Source: Salarias fasciatus (lineage: Eukaryota; Chordata; Actinopteri; Blenniiformes; Blenniidae). Taken from it: 64,000 nt of DNA. The DNA lies in assembly GCF_902148845.1 (NCBI RefSeq), contig NC_043755.1:6431790-6495789 (forward strand), read 5' to 3'. Under the pieces are notes generated by a model. That model saw nothing but the letters and a program-made list of their open reading frames with translations. It made no database searches and was not told the DNA's origin. Made by a program: the position numbers and the translations under genes. Each line of letters opens with the position of its first letter. Position 1 is the first letter of the stretch. This document shows, piece by piece, positions 1-11,500 of this stretch.

Positions 1-3000
1 GAAGATGAATTTGAGAATAAATAATTTAGTATTTTAAGGAAAGGTTTAGACCTAATTAGCACTAATGAGTCAGTTTTCAATATTTCATGACTGCAAAAAG
101 TCTGTGAGATGCTGTGAATGACGAAAGTCTATTGTAGTCTAAAAACATGTATTTTGTGTTTCTCTGGATTAGTTGAACGTTTTTAACCAAAAAAATCACA
201 GATTTTCCTCAATTACAGCGGTGAAGTAGGTGAAGCAATATTTTTATAAATTAATATGATGAATTTGCTTTTTTTCCTGAATCAACATTTAACTTATGCA
301 ACAAACATTTACTTTTTAATCATTTGAAATAAAATGATAATAAGTGGAGGATAAAACAATTAATTTGATGAATGCATTTTAGCACTTAATTTGTTTTAGT
401 AGTGAGGAGACAAATGAATACGATAAGATAGTTTTAGTGCAAAATCCTTGAGTCTAACAGGCTATATAACAAGTCTGAGGATATGTTAAGTTAGTTAAAT
501 TAATCCAATTAGCATGAAAATTGATTAATTATATCCAAACAGCTCTGAAATGAATATGAACGTTTAAGTTTAGACTCTCCATGGTTCTCCAAGCAAGTGA
601 AGGCTTGTATTCTAATTTTGAAGTTACTACTAAATTTTACAACAAACCAGATGTTATTCCAAAAAATGTTTTTTCTTTTACAGAAATGCAGTCCAAACTG
701 AATACTGCAGCTAGGATTTTTTTTTTTTTTTTTTTTGATGAATATTCTCAATAAGCACATGGCGGCGGAGGAAGCTGCTGTCGTGGAAGACGAGGAGCAT
801 GTTTGGCGTCCCATATGAATTCACCTCCTCTCTGCGGTGCAGTTAAAACACAGCCTGTGCCCTCTTCAGCATTACCTTGACTTTGCACTGAAAACTGCAG
901 GAAGAGTACGGATTGAAGAGGTTCACTGACATGTAGGAGTGGTTGATCATTTTTTTTCCAGCAGCAGGGCTTACTGTAGTGAAGACGGAGCTGCATGGTC
1001 GAGATGCATCACTGCACAGTTAGAGGAAGAGCAAAAAGAAAATAGAATTAGTCACTGAGTGCCAAACAACCAATGAATGTGGTCAGATAGTGAATTAACA
1101 GGAACTTTGCTGGAAAGAAAAACAAAAGCTGTCGAAGCTAATTCACCAAGGTGCTTGATGTAAATAACAAACCTATTTTTGAGCCTGTTTGCACATCGAG
1201 AGGAAAGCAAAGCAAAACTGTACCTTAAAACACAAAAGAAACATTTAGACATGCTGGAAACAGACCTCTATATTTCTTCGACTTGTATATCATCTTTTTC
1301 ATGTTGTAGATGAACATATACCTCATTTTTACTTTATTTGTTTGTTTTTTTTTTGGTTTTTTTGGGGCCACATTCAAATGCAAACCCAGAAAAAGAGAAG
1401 TTATACGGCAGTGAACCGCTGAGTCTCGTCACGTTCAGGGAAAACTCCCTCACCTCACTGTTCCGCTTTTCTGGCTCACAATCCAGTGCTCTGCTCTGTT
1501 AATGCGGGGGGGGATTCAAACTCGTGCATGTGTGGAAGTAGCTGAACGGCGATCTGTGTGAGTTCAGACGAACGGTGTCAGAAATGTACAAGACTCACGA
1601 CACCATTTTCCTTTGTGGTTTTTTTTTTCCCCTTTTACGCACTGAATGAGTCTCTCTATGTATGCATGTGCCAGTGTGTATGTTTTCTGGGGTGTTTTGT
1701 CTCGACGGCGAGTGTTTTTAAAAAGATTTTGACTGGGGCAAATGCACAACATTCAGAAGAACGAATCAGAACAACTTCAATCGATATATGAGGCGAGCAT
1801 TATTACGCCACATTTAAGTCTGAGCTGTCTTTGACATGGATCTCTCCTAAAATGATCAATTAGACGATGATGGGAATCTTCCCCGTTGGTGCTTTTCTTT
1901 ATGGGTGAATGTGTTTGCCAAGTCAATTTAAAAATAACTCAAGTTCAGAAAAAAAAAATACTACTACTGAAATGCAAATGCTTTAGCAAAATGACTGTAT
2001 GATAGCTTTGACATAAGTGTAAAGGAAATATAGCTTTGAATTTTACGTATGTTTAGAAAATACAAAAAATTGTCAGCAGTCAAATGAGACTTCCAAAAGC
2101 TTTGAATTAAGACATAACGACACGACTGCTCTATTTAGCTTTTCATTAGAGGACAAGAGGATGCTAAAGTCTCTGTTTTCCCTCGAGAGGAAAAAGTTGC
2201 CTCCGAATATTTTATCTAAATTCACGTCACATGATAATGTATGAATAATCCTGAGTGTTATTCCTGATGTCCAAAAGTGTGACTTTGCAGCTTTAAACAT
2301 TAAAGGCAAAGTAACTGTAGCTACAAAGCTTCCCTGCAGAGCTTCAGTATGTAATGTATCGAGAGAGACTGAATGAATAAAAAGATCCAACTGAACAACG
2401 ACAGCATGTGTGGTGATTATTTGCAAATCTGAGCCCTGTCTTGATGAGGAGTCTCCACAGATGTGAACATCTGGTATATTTCTAGGAAATAGGAATCAGT
2501 AAGTAAAACTATATTACAGTACATCTACAACCATCTTCAGCTGACTGAAGCTTCAGTTGTTGTAACTTGCTAATTTTATTATCGGAACTGACTGTGCTCC
2601 TGTGTCACTGCTAAAAATAGCTCCCAGACATTAACGCGTTACTGTCTAGAACACTGGAAATCATGAAACAACTTTTGGTTACAAAGTCTTTGGCTGTTAT
2701 TTAACGTTGACTCCTAAATGTCATCAAATTTTCCCAACCTTAATCGTTGTTATTGAGCCATGATTGTCTGGTTATAGTCAATACCATCCGCTGAAAACTA
2801 AAAGTCACTCTGGAATTTTTGAATAACAGATGGCTTGTTTGACAGAAACTGTATGATTTTGGTGCAAATAATGTAAAAATACAGCATTTCTCTGAAGCGA
2901 TTAGATCTCATCCTGCATCACAGTCACACGCTTTTAGATGGTCTCGTCGCTTCTTTCCTCTTCCGGTGTGAGAATTTACGTGAAAAAGCTTCTAAAAACA
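1..3000. other. Intergenic, AT-rich; no supported gene
   Basis: I see no exon series, domain or conserved peptide in this stretch. It is AT-rich with short homopolymers (poly-T near 718-736, 1339-1353 and 1620-1629). A short open frame starts near 764 with an acidic peptide but ends after about 19 codons and has no convincing splice partners. It probably holds the distal upstream region of the TNF receptor gene that begins near 3.1 kb. Confidence 0.5.
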
Positions 3001-3099
3001 ACAGCTGCACACTGGCGGAGAGATGAGGAGGCGGGTAAGACAGGAAGGCAGGAAAATGTAAGCAGGTACGGAAACTGTGACACGGAGGAGGGGTAGAGT

Positions 3100-3195
3100 C
3101 AGTCAGACGACAGAGAAAGAGGCAGGCACACCCTCAGGAAGTTAACAGAGCAATAGAAGCTGAGCAAAAGACTGCAAAAAGGGAACCTTTTCAAG
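3100..3195 (+). promoter_or_regulatory. Candidate non-coding first exon and 5' UTR of the TNF receptor gene
   Basis: A purine-rich stretch ends in a good donor (TTCAAG|gtaaag) at 3195. The coding exon downstream is preceded by an acceptor (ttctcttcatag) three bases before its ATG at 3379. Together these suggest a 5' UTR intron of about 180 bases. The transcription start cannot be placed from sequence alone, and no TATA box is evident. Confidence 0.35.
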
Positions 3196-3378
3196 GTAAA
3201 GAAATGCTTATCTATGCTATCGTCACATTCAACTTACCTCTGATATTTACACTGTTCAGATATCCACCATCTTTACATAAAATAACTCCTCCTCCTTTGT
3301 GTTGTTTTTAAATCATTGGTAAAGTTTCATTTGAGCCTTCAAATTCAAACTTTTTTCTTCCATATTTCTCTTCATAGA

Positions 3379-6300
3379 ATGGGATTTGTGCAATGCTTTG
3401 TCCTGATGCTATCTGCACACCTGGTGCTCACCTTTCCTCCAGTAAGAAACAAAATCCTCCTGACTTATTGTGAAACAAAAAAAAAGTCATGTAGAAAACT
3501 TTGTTTGACCCATAGTAATGGACGACTCCTCTGGTGACTGATACCTGCGTGTTGTTGTTGATGTTGACAGACACAGAGGACGTACATCCAAAATGGCAGA
3601 AGGTGTAATTTGTGCACTGCAGGTGAGAGGAGAAGTGTGAAAGTGTGAAATTTCTATGAATATGCCTACTTGTTGTTTGCCAGACTTTCTATATATGAGT
3701 TGTTCATCAGTATCGATCAAGCTCTGGAGGTCTGCTTGTAAATTAAACATGTCCTTATGGCTCTGTGTGTGTTTTTGTCTCATTATATTGATAAAAAAAA
3801 AACCCAAAAAAAACAAAGGCTGCACACTGAGTTGTTGCTTTGTAACCACATCCGTCATTAAAATGTGTCCTGAATCTGCAGGCTGTCTGCTCTCATCCGG
3901 TTGTTGTCATTTGGCCTTTCAGGCACGTATAAAGTTTCTTGCACAGAGTGTGCACCCTGCCCTGCTGGGAAATACACCAGTGACTGGAACCGTGAAGTCG
4001 AATGCCACCGATGCTACGGAGACTGCTCACCAAGTAAAGCAACCACCGGCCGCAAGTTTGCAGTAACTTTGCATCCCTTAAGGAAACCATCTCTCCAGCC
4101 GTCTTCTGCACGTTTTCCTTTGTCTTTAGAGTTTCATCAGAAAGTGGTTGAGCAGTGCAGCAGCACGTCGGATATGAAGTGTGACTGTGAGGCTGGTTTC
4201 AGCTGCGCCGAGCGAGTCCCGTACTCTGAGAACTGCAGAGTGTGCGTCAAGATTCCTGACAAAACCAAGATTCAGGACAAAGCCACAACCGGTAAATGCT
4301 GAGCTGACGCTGCCAGGCTGGACAGGCCTGAACCAACGGGGGGGTGGGGGGGGTGTGTGTGCAGGTTTTGGATGTGAGCCTGTTGGGTTCACTTAGCTCA
4401 ACTGAAATTCAGACAACTCTGCAGAAGCCACAGAATGAGGGAATGGTTTGTGTCAGGAGTGATGAAGCAGACTCCTTCCTGGACAGGTTTTAACAGTGTG
4501 GAGCAGGCCTCAACATGGACTGGGACTCATGAGAACGATCTTTTTATTTACCAGAAATGGCCATGGTGACTTACTGTTTTATCAAAGCTGGAGCTGGGCA
4601 ACAGATCAGCTGTTTCAAACCAGCTGTGCATTACACTGCAGCTGAAGTTTCTTTTTACCTGAACACACACTCCACTTAGAGCCTCACTTCCGCTCGTCGC
4701 ACAGCCCACGAGTCAATGAGGTCAGTGTGAACTGTTAAAAATGAAGCTTATGAAAGTTTCCAAATTTATTCACTGTATATCTTCTTCATAACAGCCAATA
4801 AAACGCTGCGTTTATGCTCCTGAGGTTCAGCAGCAGTCCTTAAATGTTTAGTTAGTGACAGCTGAAAGTAATATCGCCCTTGTATGACGGCAGCCAGGCG
4901 AAAATATCCAATGTTAATCATGTCCGATTAGCTCAGTTAAACCAAAATAACATGCGGACAAACCAAAATAACACGCGGGCGTCAGCGTCCCACTTCTTAT
5001 GAACTGGTGCGACTTGTAACCAGTCATAGCAACTCTACAATAAAAAAAAACTGTACATCTGTACATTATCAGGACACATCAGAAGGAACTTCACCATCTA
5101 ATGAGTTTTTAGTGGTGTTGTTGGACAAGACTTACAGGAATATACAGATGTGCTCAATAGTTCTTTATCCTGAGAAAGATAAGGAAAAGCTCTGGGCTTT
5201 GGTTTATGCTCTAGTCCAGTGTAACTGACTGATTAGAAAATGCAGTCTAATCTGAGGGATCTTCACAAAGTTGCTGCACTTCGTGGCTCCTCTTCACCTG
5301 CAGAGGGCAGCTCTAAACCCTGCTGAGCACAAAACCCAGCAGGGAGCTGCAGAGATCAGTGAGGGACTGACATACTGACATTCATATTAGTGCTGAGGAC
5401 TGACCAAAAATCTCTCTGGTACAAGTGACCCCGCCAGCAAAACAAAACAACAACAACAACAAGAGTTAGTCTGTAAAATGGACAAAGAAGCATATTTTTC
5501 ATGATTAAAAAGTTTCCTTAAAATGTTCTGTTATTCTTTAATAAAGGAATAAAAAACTCCCCGTGAAGTTCAAACCTGCTCTTAGTGAATTAGGATCAGT
5601 GTTGTAGTTTGATAAACAGTTGTGGTATGTGAGCATTTTTTTTTTTATGTTCTCACTGACATACAGTAAAACAATGAGAGGATGTGGAGTGAGAGTGAAA
5701 AGGGAAATTACACGTTTGTGGTCCAGAGGCAGTGTAGTTCATGATCAGTGCATTAAACTCAACAAATTAAATGTAATAAAATATGTTATTATTATTATTA
5801 ATATTATTATTATGGGAATGTTGAGGCGTGCTGCTGAGTGTGTATTCATTTTCTGAAATGTGAAACTCAAGCTGTGATGTTTTTGTTCAGTAGAAGCAGC
5901 GGCGGTGGCGATCACAGACAGAGATAAACAGACGCCTTCCCCTGCTTCCTCCGGATATGGCAGCACTTCTTCTAAACCCTGCAGATTTTCCACGTAGGTC
6001 CCGGCCACCCCTGGTAATAGCAAGTGCTAAGCTCACTATTGAGTAGAAGTTTGGGTTAATTCTCATGAAAAGGATGTTTTCGATAGTTCGGTCTCAGCTG
6101 TTGTTCACGAGGTAACATGATTGAAGGTATTAAAACATTTATTGCTCCCACCCAGGTGTGACAACCAGCCAGTCCCAGCTCAGAATATCTCGAAACCAGG
6201 TGAGTGGGAATGATGTGGGAATCAGATGGTTTGTAAAAGTAAACTGAAGCTTTTTGTTTTTGTTTTTTTTTTTGTTTTGTTTTTTTTTTGCTTTGTTTTG

Positions 6301-7792
6301 TTTTAAGTAGAAAAAAAATCTTAACAATGATTCAGATAGTTCACTATTTGGTTGTCACTAAGTGAATTTAAACATAATCTTCATTGATTCACATCAGAAA
6401 TGATCATGGTTTGTTTCAATGTTTTTTTTTTCCCCCTCAGGTCTCCAGATTTATGCATTAGCTGTGAGAATCATTTGACTGTAAACCACTGAGCTCATAA
6501 CATACAGGCCTGAATTCACACGAACCAACAGTTTTAGCTCAGTATTGAAGTTTGCATGTTTCACATTAAAAGATGGCTTCATCGTTTCAAATGGTCCGAC
6601 GTGCAAGCATGTGTGTATATATGAAAAGCTCTCTCCAAACTAAAATGATACTGTAAATCATCAGACCTGCAATGGATGTCTGAACTTTCCGACAATGTTT
6701 CTTCAATCTGAAATCAAAGAGAAAATGCTTTTGTCTTGTTGAGTTTTTGTTGTGTGTTACCACCATTTCTCCAGGTATAAAAGAGAGCTTGAAGTTTTCT
6801 TTGTGTTTCTTTCTTTCACAGAGAACAAGAGTATTTTCCTTGCAGCTCTTTTGTGTCCGCTGTTTTTATTGGGCTGTTCGGTTCTTCTGATCCGTTTCTG
6901 TATTCATCGATCAAGAGGCAACACTTGTTTCAGTCAAAGTAAGAAAGCGCTCACAGCCTGAACGGACTGAAGGCTGAATACTTCTGAGAAACAATAAACA
7001 TTTAACCTATGAAGTGTGGAAATTACTGTGATCTTACTGCGACTATTCATAGTCAGCTTTTGTACATGCTCAGTCATCGCTAACTGTGAGGAAACACCAG
7101 TTTTCTGCCGCTCATTCCCATATCTTCTCTCTTCCAGCTGTTGAGAAGCTTTGCAAAGAGGTACGTTTTGTCAGGGACGCTCGCATCTCCACATCTGTTG
7201 TGGCATTTTTCTCTGTCTCCTCCAAACTGACGGCGACATTCCTCTGCAGAAAGGACACGAAGCCTCTCACAGGCCGATGGACTCAAGTCAGCAGTTCCCC
7301 CGAGACTCATTCAGCGCCAAGCAGCCGCCTTCAGCGCTTTCAGCCACAAACCTGGGTACTGCTGTGTAAAACAACAACTAACTTCTCATCAGTTTGTGTT
7401 TCTTTCCTGAAAGTGTACGAAATGCAAATGCTTAACTGATATGACGTCTTTATTCTGGAAAAGCTGCCTTTTTATGCTCTCTGTGTGTGTTGATCTCTGC
7501 AGGCCCGGTGTACGTCCAAAACCCCGGCACCATCATCTTCAGCCTCCTCAGTCAGTTCACGGGCCAGGTTGGGCCAACGGTTGAAGGTGGGAAAACATCT
7601 GAGGGAGCCGGCAGAGAAGAAGAAGAGGACGAAGAAGAGGAGGAGGAGAGAGACTGTCCCGTGTGCCATCCCATGTCCCCTCACGGCGTTCGTCTGTCAG
7701 AGGAGGAGAAGAGCGAGGACGCCGACGGCACCTTGTTCCCCTCGCAGGAGCAGGGGAAGGACTACCACATGTCCAAGGAGGAGGTGCTATGA
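3379..7792 (+). CDS. TNF-receptor-superfamily protein without death domain (LTBR/TNFRSF3 candidate)
   Basis: Ten coding exons join in consistent phase: 3379-3441, 3571-3622, 3923-4033, 4130-4291, 5891-5993, 6156-6199, 6822-6938, 7138-7160, 7250-7355 and 7503-7792, giving 356 residues. Residues 1-19 form a signal peptide. Residues about 30-125 hold cysteine-rich repeats; the first is compressed, and the last contains a CSSTSDMKCDCEAGFSC stretch typical of a TNFR A/B module. A Ser/Thr-rich stalk leads to a transmembrane helix at about 183-204. The cytoplasmic tail contains GPVYVQNPGTIIFSLL, an acidic run, and SKEE four residues before the end, which fits the TRAF-binding pattern (P/S/A/T)x(Q/E)E. 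There is no death domain. Position beside a CD27-like gene and TNFR1 suggests LTBR, but the ectodomain is shorter than the four-repeat mammalian LTBR, so orthology is uncertain. The protein should be a type I receptor for a TNF-family ligand. Confidence 0.8.
4292..5890. other. Intron 4 of the TNF receptor gene, no other feature
   Basis: This 1.6-kb intron separates the last cysteine-rich exon from the stalk exon. It contains a short G-rich run near 4340 and short A-rich tracts. I see no second gene, RNA or full mobile element in it. Confidence 0.6.
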
Positions 7793-8192
7793 CGCTCCAC
7801 GAGGAGTTCCTCCAGTTGGTCGTGACTGCTGGTGCACAGGGCTGTACCTGAAAGCTTCCTCTCAAACGGATGAATTGCAAAACAGTGATGTTTCAGACGA
7901 GCGTGGAGAAAATTCTGGCAGACTGCGAGCGTACCGCGGCTCACAGCGATGTTTCATGCTAGCTGGACATTTGGGAAAATCGCAATTCTGGGATGAAAAG
8001 GTGGAAGAGGGTCGGTCCTCTTTGTAAGTTATAACTCAAGAAATTTTGTCCAACTTTTCAGTCAAGTAGAATTTAATTTTGCACAAAAGAAATAACTTTG
8101 ACGAATGTTTGCAACACTCACCACACAAAACGGCTGTCAGTTATCAAAAAATGAACAAGTTAAGAGTATTTTTGGACTTCCGTTCATCCATC

Positions 8193-8193
<1 letters not shown>

Positions 8194-8232
<39 letters not shown>

Positions 8233-8272
8233 TGCGCGCACACACATGCACACACACTTTGTGTGTGTGCAT
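8194..8272. repeat. (CA)n microsatellite followed by (GT)n
   Basis: About 35 bases of CA repeat at 8197-8230 are followed by interrupted CA/GC dinucleotides and then GTGTGTGTG at 8260-8268. The opposite-strand ends could pair as a small hairpin. It lies in the shared 3' region of the two convergent TNF receptor genes. Confidence 0.9.
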
Positions 8273-8277
8273 TTATT
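8272..8277 (-). promoter_or_regulatory. Poly(A) signal candidate for the CD27-like gene
   Basis: TTTATT on the + strand reads AATAAA on the - strand, about 230 bases past the stop codon of the CD27-like gene. It lies beyond the poly(A) signal of the converging receptor gene, so the two transcripts are predicted to overlap. Confidence 0.45.
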
Positions 8278-8424
8278 TCTTGCTGACGTCACAGAGGTCA
8301 AACAGTCATCCGTTCTCTCAGGAAGCAGTCAGTGTCGTCCTGACCGGCGTAACTCCCTGGGCTCCGCTCATCGACACAGACCGGGCGGCTGTGTGCCGCT
8401 CCACCGGTCAAGAGCGTCCAAAGC

Positions 8425-8430
8425 AATAAA
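8425..8430 (+). promoter_or_regulatory. Poly(A) signal candidate for the + strand TNF receptor gene
   Basis: AATAAA lies about 630 bases past the stop codon at 7792. It is the first canonical hexamer I found in the 3' region and lies some 80 bases before the terminal codon of the opposing gene. Confidence 0.5.
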
Positions 8431-8507
8431 GGAGAGATCCTTTCCATCTGCTGCTCGCCACCAAACGTCCCGATCACGTTCTCACGCCACCAAAGTCAGT
8501 TCAGTCT

Positions 8508-11500
8508 CTAGACCTTCACGTATAAGTCGGTAGATTCACATTCGCAGCTCACTTCCTGGACGGGCTTGGACACTTCGTCCTCCGGGGACAGAGGCTGCAC
8601 TGCGGTTTTTTCAGGCAAAAAGTCTGAACAACAAGAGAAAGAACATTTTCTGAGGATTAGGTTTACGGAAAAGGTAAAAGAACAAAACAACTCATTTATA
8701 TCATGAACAATGTTTTTGTAAATCATCCATATACACACCATGTCTTGATCTGATCCAGTGGAGCAACGGTCTGATCTTCTTTGCCACAAGTAGTGCAATT
8801 CCCGCACACAGGAGGGCAATAATCACCAGGAACCACATCGGATCTGTAATGATGCGTGAGAGAAACATGCCCGTCGGAAAGTGCAACGGTTTGATTATTT
8901 TACTGAAGTAAAACCATCAGTTTAATTTACCTTGACGGGCTGGTTTTTGAGTTGGGGGCCGGTTTGGATGGCGGAGATCAATACAAAGCCATTAGCACAA
9001 CATATCAGTTATAAAGTTATGAAAGTGTTTATATTTCAGATGAGCCCATGAGCTGTCTCTTAACTCTTTAAATTAAATTATTATTCAATTATTGATCAAC
9101 CTTTTTGTTCTGAAGTAAACAGCTTCAAAGATCTGTCAGACATGCACAGAAAGAATAAAACCTCACAGTAGATATTATTATTTAACCTGATTCAACGCAG
9201 GTGTTATAAACAGGTGGATATAAAGGAAAACCTGCTCATGATAAGACAGTCAAGTGCAGTTAAATGTAACTAAGTATTTTTTTATTTCAGAAGAGTCATT
9301 TTACCTATGGTTATGTACTAAATTATTATGTCGTAAATGTAACAGCAGCCTTTCCATACTCTTACCACTTTTGGTTATTTGATTCCTTGTCATGGAAATA
9401 AAAGCCTGTTTCTACTTTGAAGCATGAATAAGTCCACATTTCTGGGTGTTGTTAATAATATTAGAGATTATTTGAGATTACTGGACCTAAAACATGTCAC
9501 AAAGTGCTTTCTCAACATCTGGTTGGGTTGTTTAGCTGACCTCCAGTGTTTCCTCGGACAGGTTGTGTTTCAGTGTGTATCGGCTGCCGAATCAACCTGA
9601 AGGACCACGTTTCTGACCACAGTCAGAATTATGTCAGTGGTGACGTGACAGATTCTACATATAATAATTACATATAGCTATAGATACCTGTAAATTCTTA
9701 ACATTTGATAAATGCTCCATTTGTCGAATTCACTCACCAGATCAGTGGAAATATTTCTTTTAAAAATGTAACCTCCTCTGGTACTAATGATGGGAATTCA
9801 GGCTAATTTAGGAGAACCTGTTCTTTAGACTCAGTTCAATAGATAGACCTTTTGGTTCTGACTTTGCTTTGCTCTCTTTCTCTCTTTTTATTGCTTGAAT
9901 TTGTTTTAAAACTATTTGCAAATTAAATCACAAATGTACGTAATCATATAACACAGAGATTTTGTTTTGTTATGTGTTTTTTGCGTTAAGTGCTAGTTCA
10001 CAGGAAAGACTTCTAAGACTGTATTATTACTTTATCCAGAATGTAGTTATATAGTGGACTCTGTGTGGGCACAGGATAGAAATTCATTTTTATTGTGTAT
10101 TTTAAAATATGATATTGAACTCAAGTACATGTTTTACCTCTTTCAGCCTAAACAAAACACGCATAGATCTTTTTTTTTTCAGCGGTGGGATGTGTGGAGC
10201 TGGTTTTTCTCACCTCTGGCGGGCGGAAGGCGGAGGGAGGGTGGAGGGCGGGCGGTCGGGCGGAGAGTGTAGGGTGGAGGGCGCGTGGCTGTGATAGTCG
10301 ATATCTGTTCACACTTTTCGCAGACCTTGTCGTTCTCCTTGCAGACGTACCCGGGCTTACATCTGCAAACGGCGTTGCGAGTGGTGCTGCAGTTTGACTC
10401 GTGCTCCATGTTTGCTGGAAAGAAGTAAAACAGAGAGTGAACATTAGAAGTTATGAAGTGTCCTAACGCTGAGTGTGTGTGTCCTCTCAGAACTCAGGGC
10501 AAACATCTAAAGGCCTGAGGCAGATCAGAAAATGTGAAATGACTCACAAACTGGGTCGGGCAAGCATAAGGTTCTCGCTCTAAGTCATGAGATATATATT
10601 AAAACTGATACCTGTCCTTTAGAAACAACTTATATATCTCAGTAAATTCACTGTTTTACTTTGATGAGCAAATGTTCTTCCTGAAAGATGCATTCAAGAG
10701 CATTTCTCTGAGCCGACGCCACGAATTAGCAAACTGTAAAGCAGTTGCTTTGAGCCCACATCAGCAGAAGTGGTGATAAAATTAGAACAGCAAGAATTTA
10801 AATGAGTGATGAATTTACTGAATTTAGGATCAGAGGACAAAGAAAAAGAAGTTAGCTAGAACAACACATCTACGTGGGTAAAACCCATACAGTATATTTG
10901 AAAATAAAAATGTTGATGTAGTGAAACTTTTGAGCTCCGAGGAAATGAATGAGGATTTTCTTCAGGCTTCAACGGGTGAGTGTGAACACATTCTTGCTCG
11001 ATTCATGCATAACAGAGCAAAAAGAGACAAAGTGAGAGAGCTTCCACTACACTGGTTCTTTTCCCTTCTCCTTTTGCCATGAGTGTGTGTGTGTGTTTTT
11101 TAAATGGCTGCCTATCATGTCTCTTACACTGGATGCGCTCTGCGCTCTCGTCTGTCATCATTTTTCACTGATTTTTGCATAAAGGACTCAAACAAAATAA
11201 CTTCTTGCATTGAGACAGGAGGAGATGTGAGTCTGAGGTGTAATTTAATAAAGAAAAGAAGGATGAAAAACTTAAAACCTACAAATATCACTAATACTCA
11301 AAAATCTTCTGCTTGCTCTCACAGGATTAAACAGACGTCGCAGCGTTTCAGATTCTCAAACTGAAAGGAATTTGTCTCTGTGTTCATTCAAAGACATTTA
11401 GGTCTGCTCACATATTTAAAGATTTAAAGATCGCACGGCTTCCTTCATTTTTGTGTTTTCTCTCTTTTATAGTTTCCACTGTGACATTTAAAAAAACATA

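Noticed and set aside
748-996. Open frame on the minus strand and a short MAAEEAAVVEDEEH peptide on the plus strand near 764
   Set aside because: No matching splice partners, no conserved domain, and only about 19 codons on the plus strand; likely chance.
7557-8027. Overlapping open frames of 100-150 codons over the last exon of the first TNF receptor
   Set aside because: They are out-of-frame shadows of the GC-rich coding exon, whose phase and stop are supported by the upstream exons.
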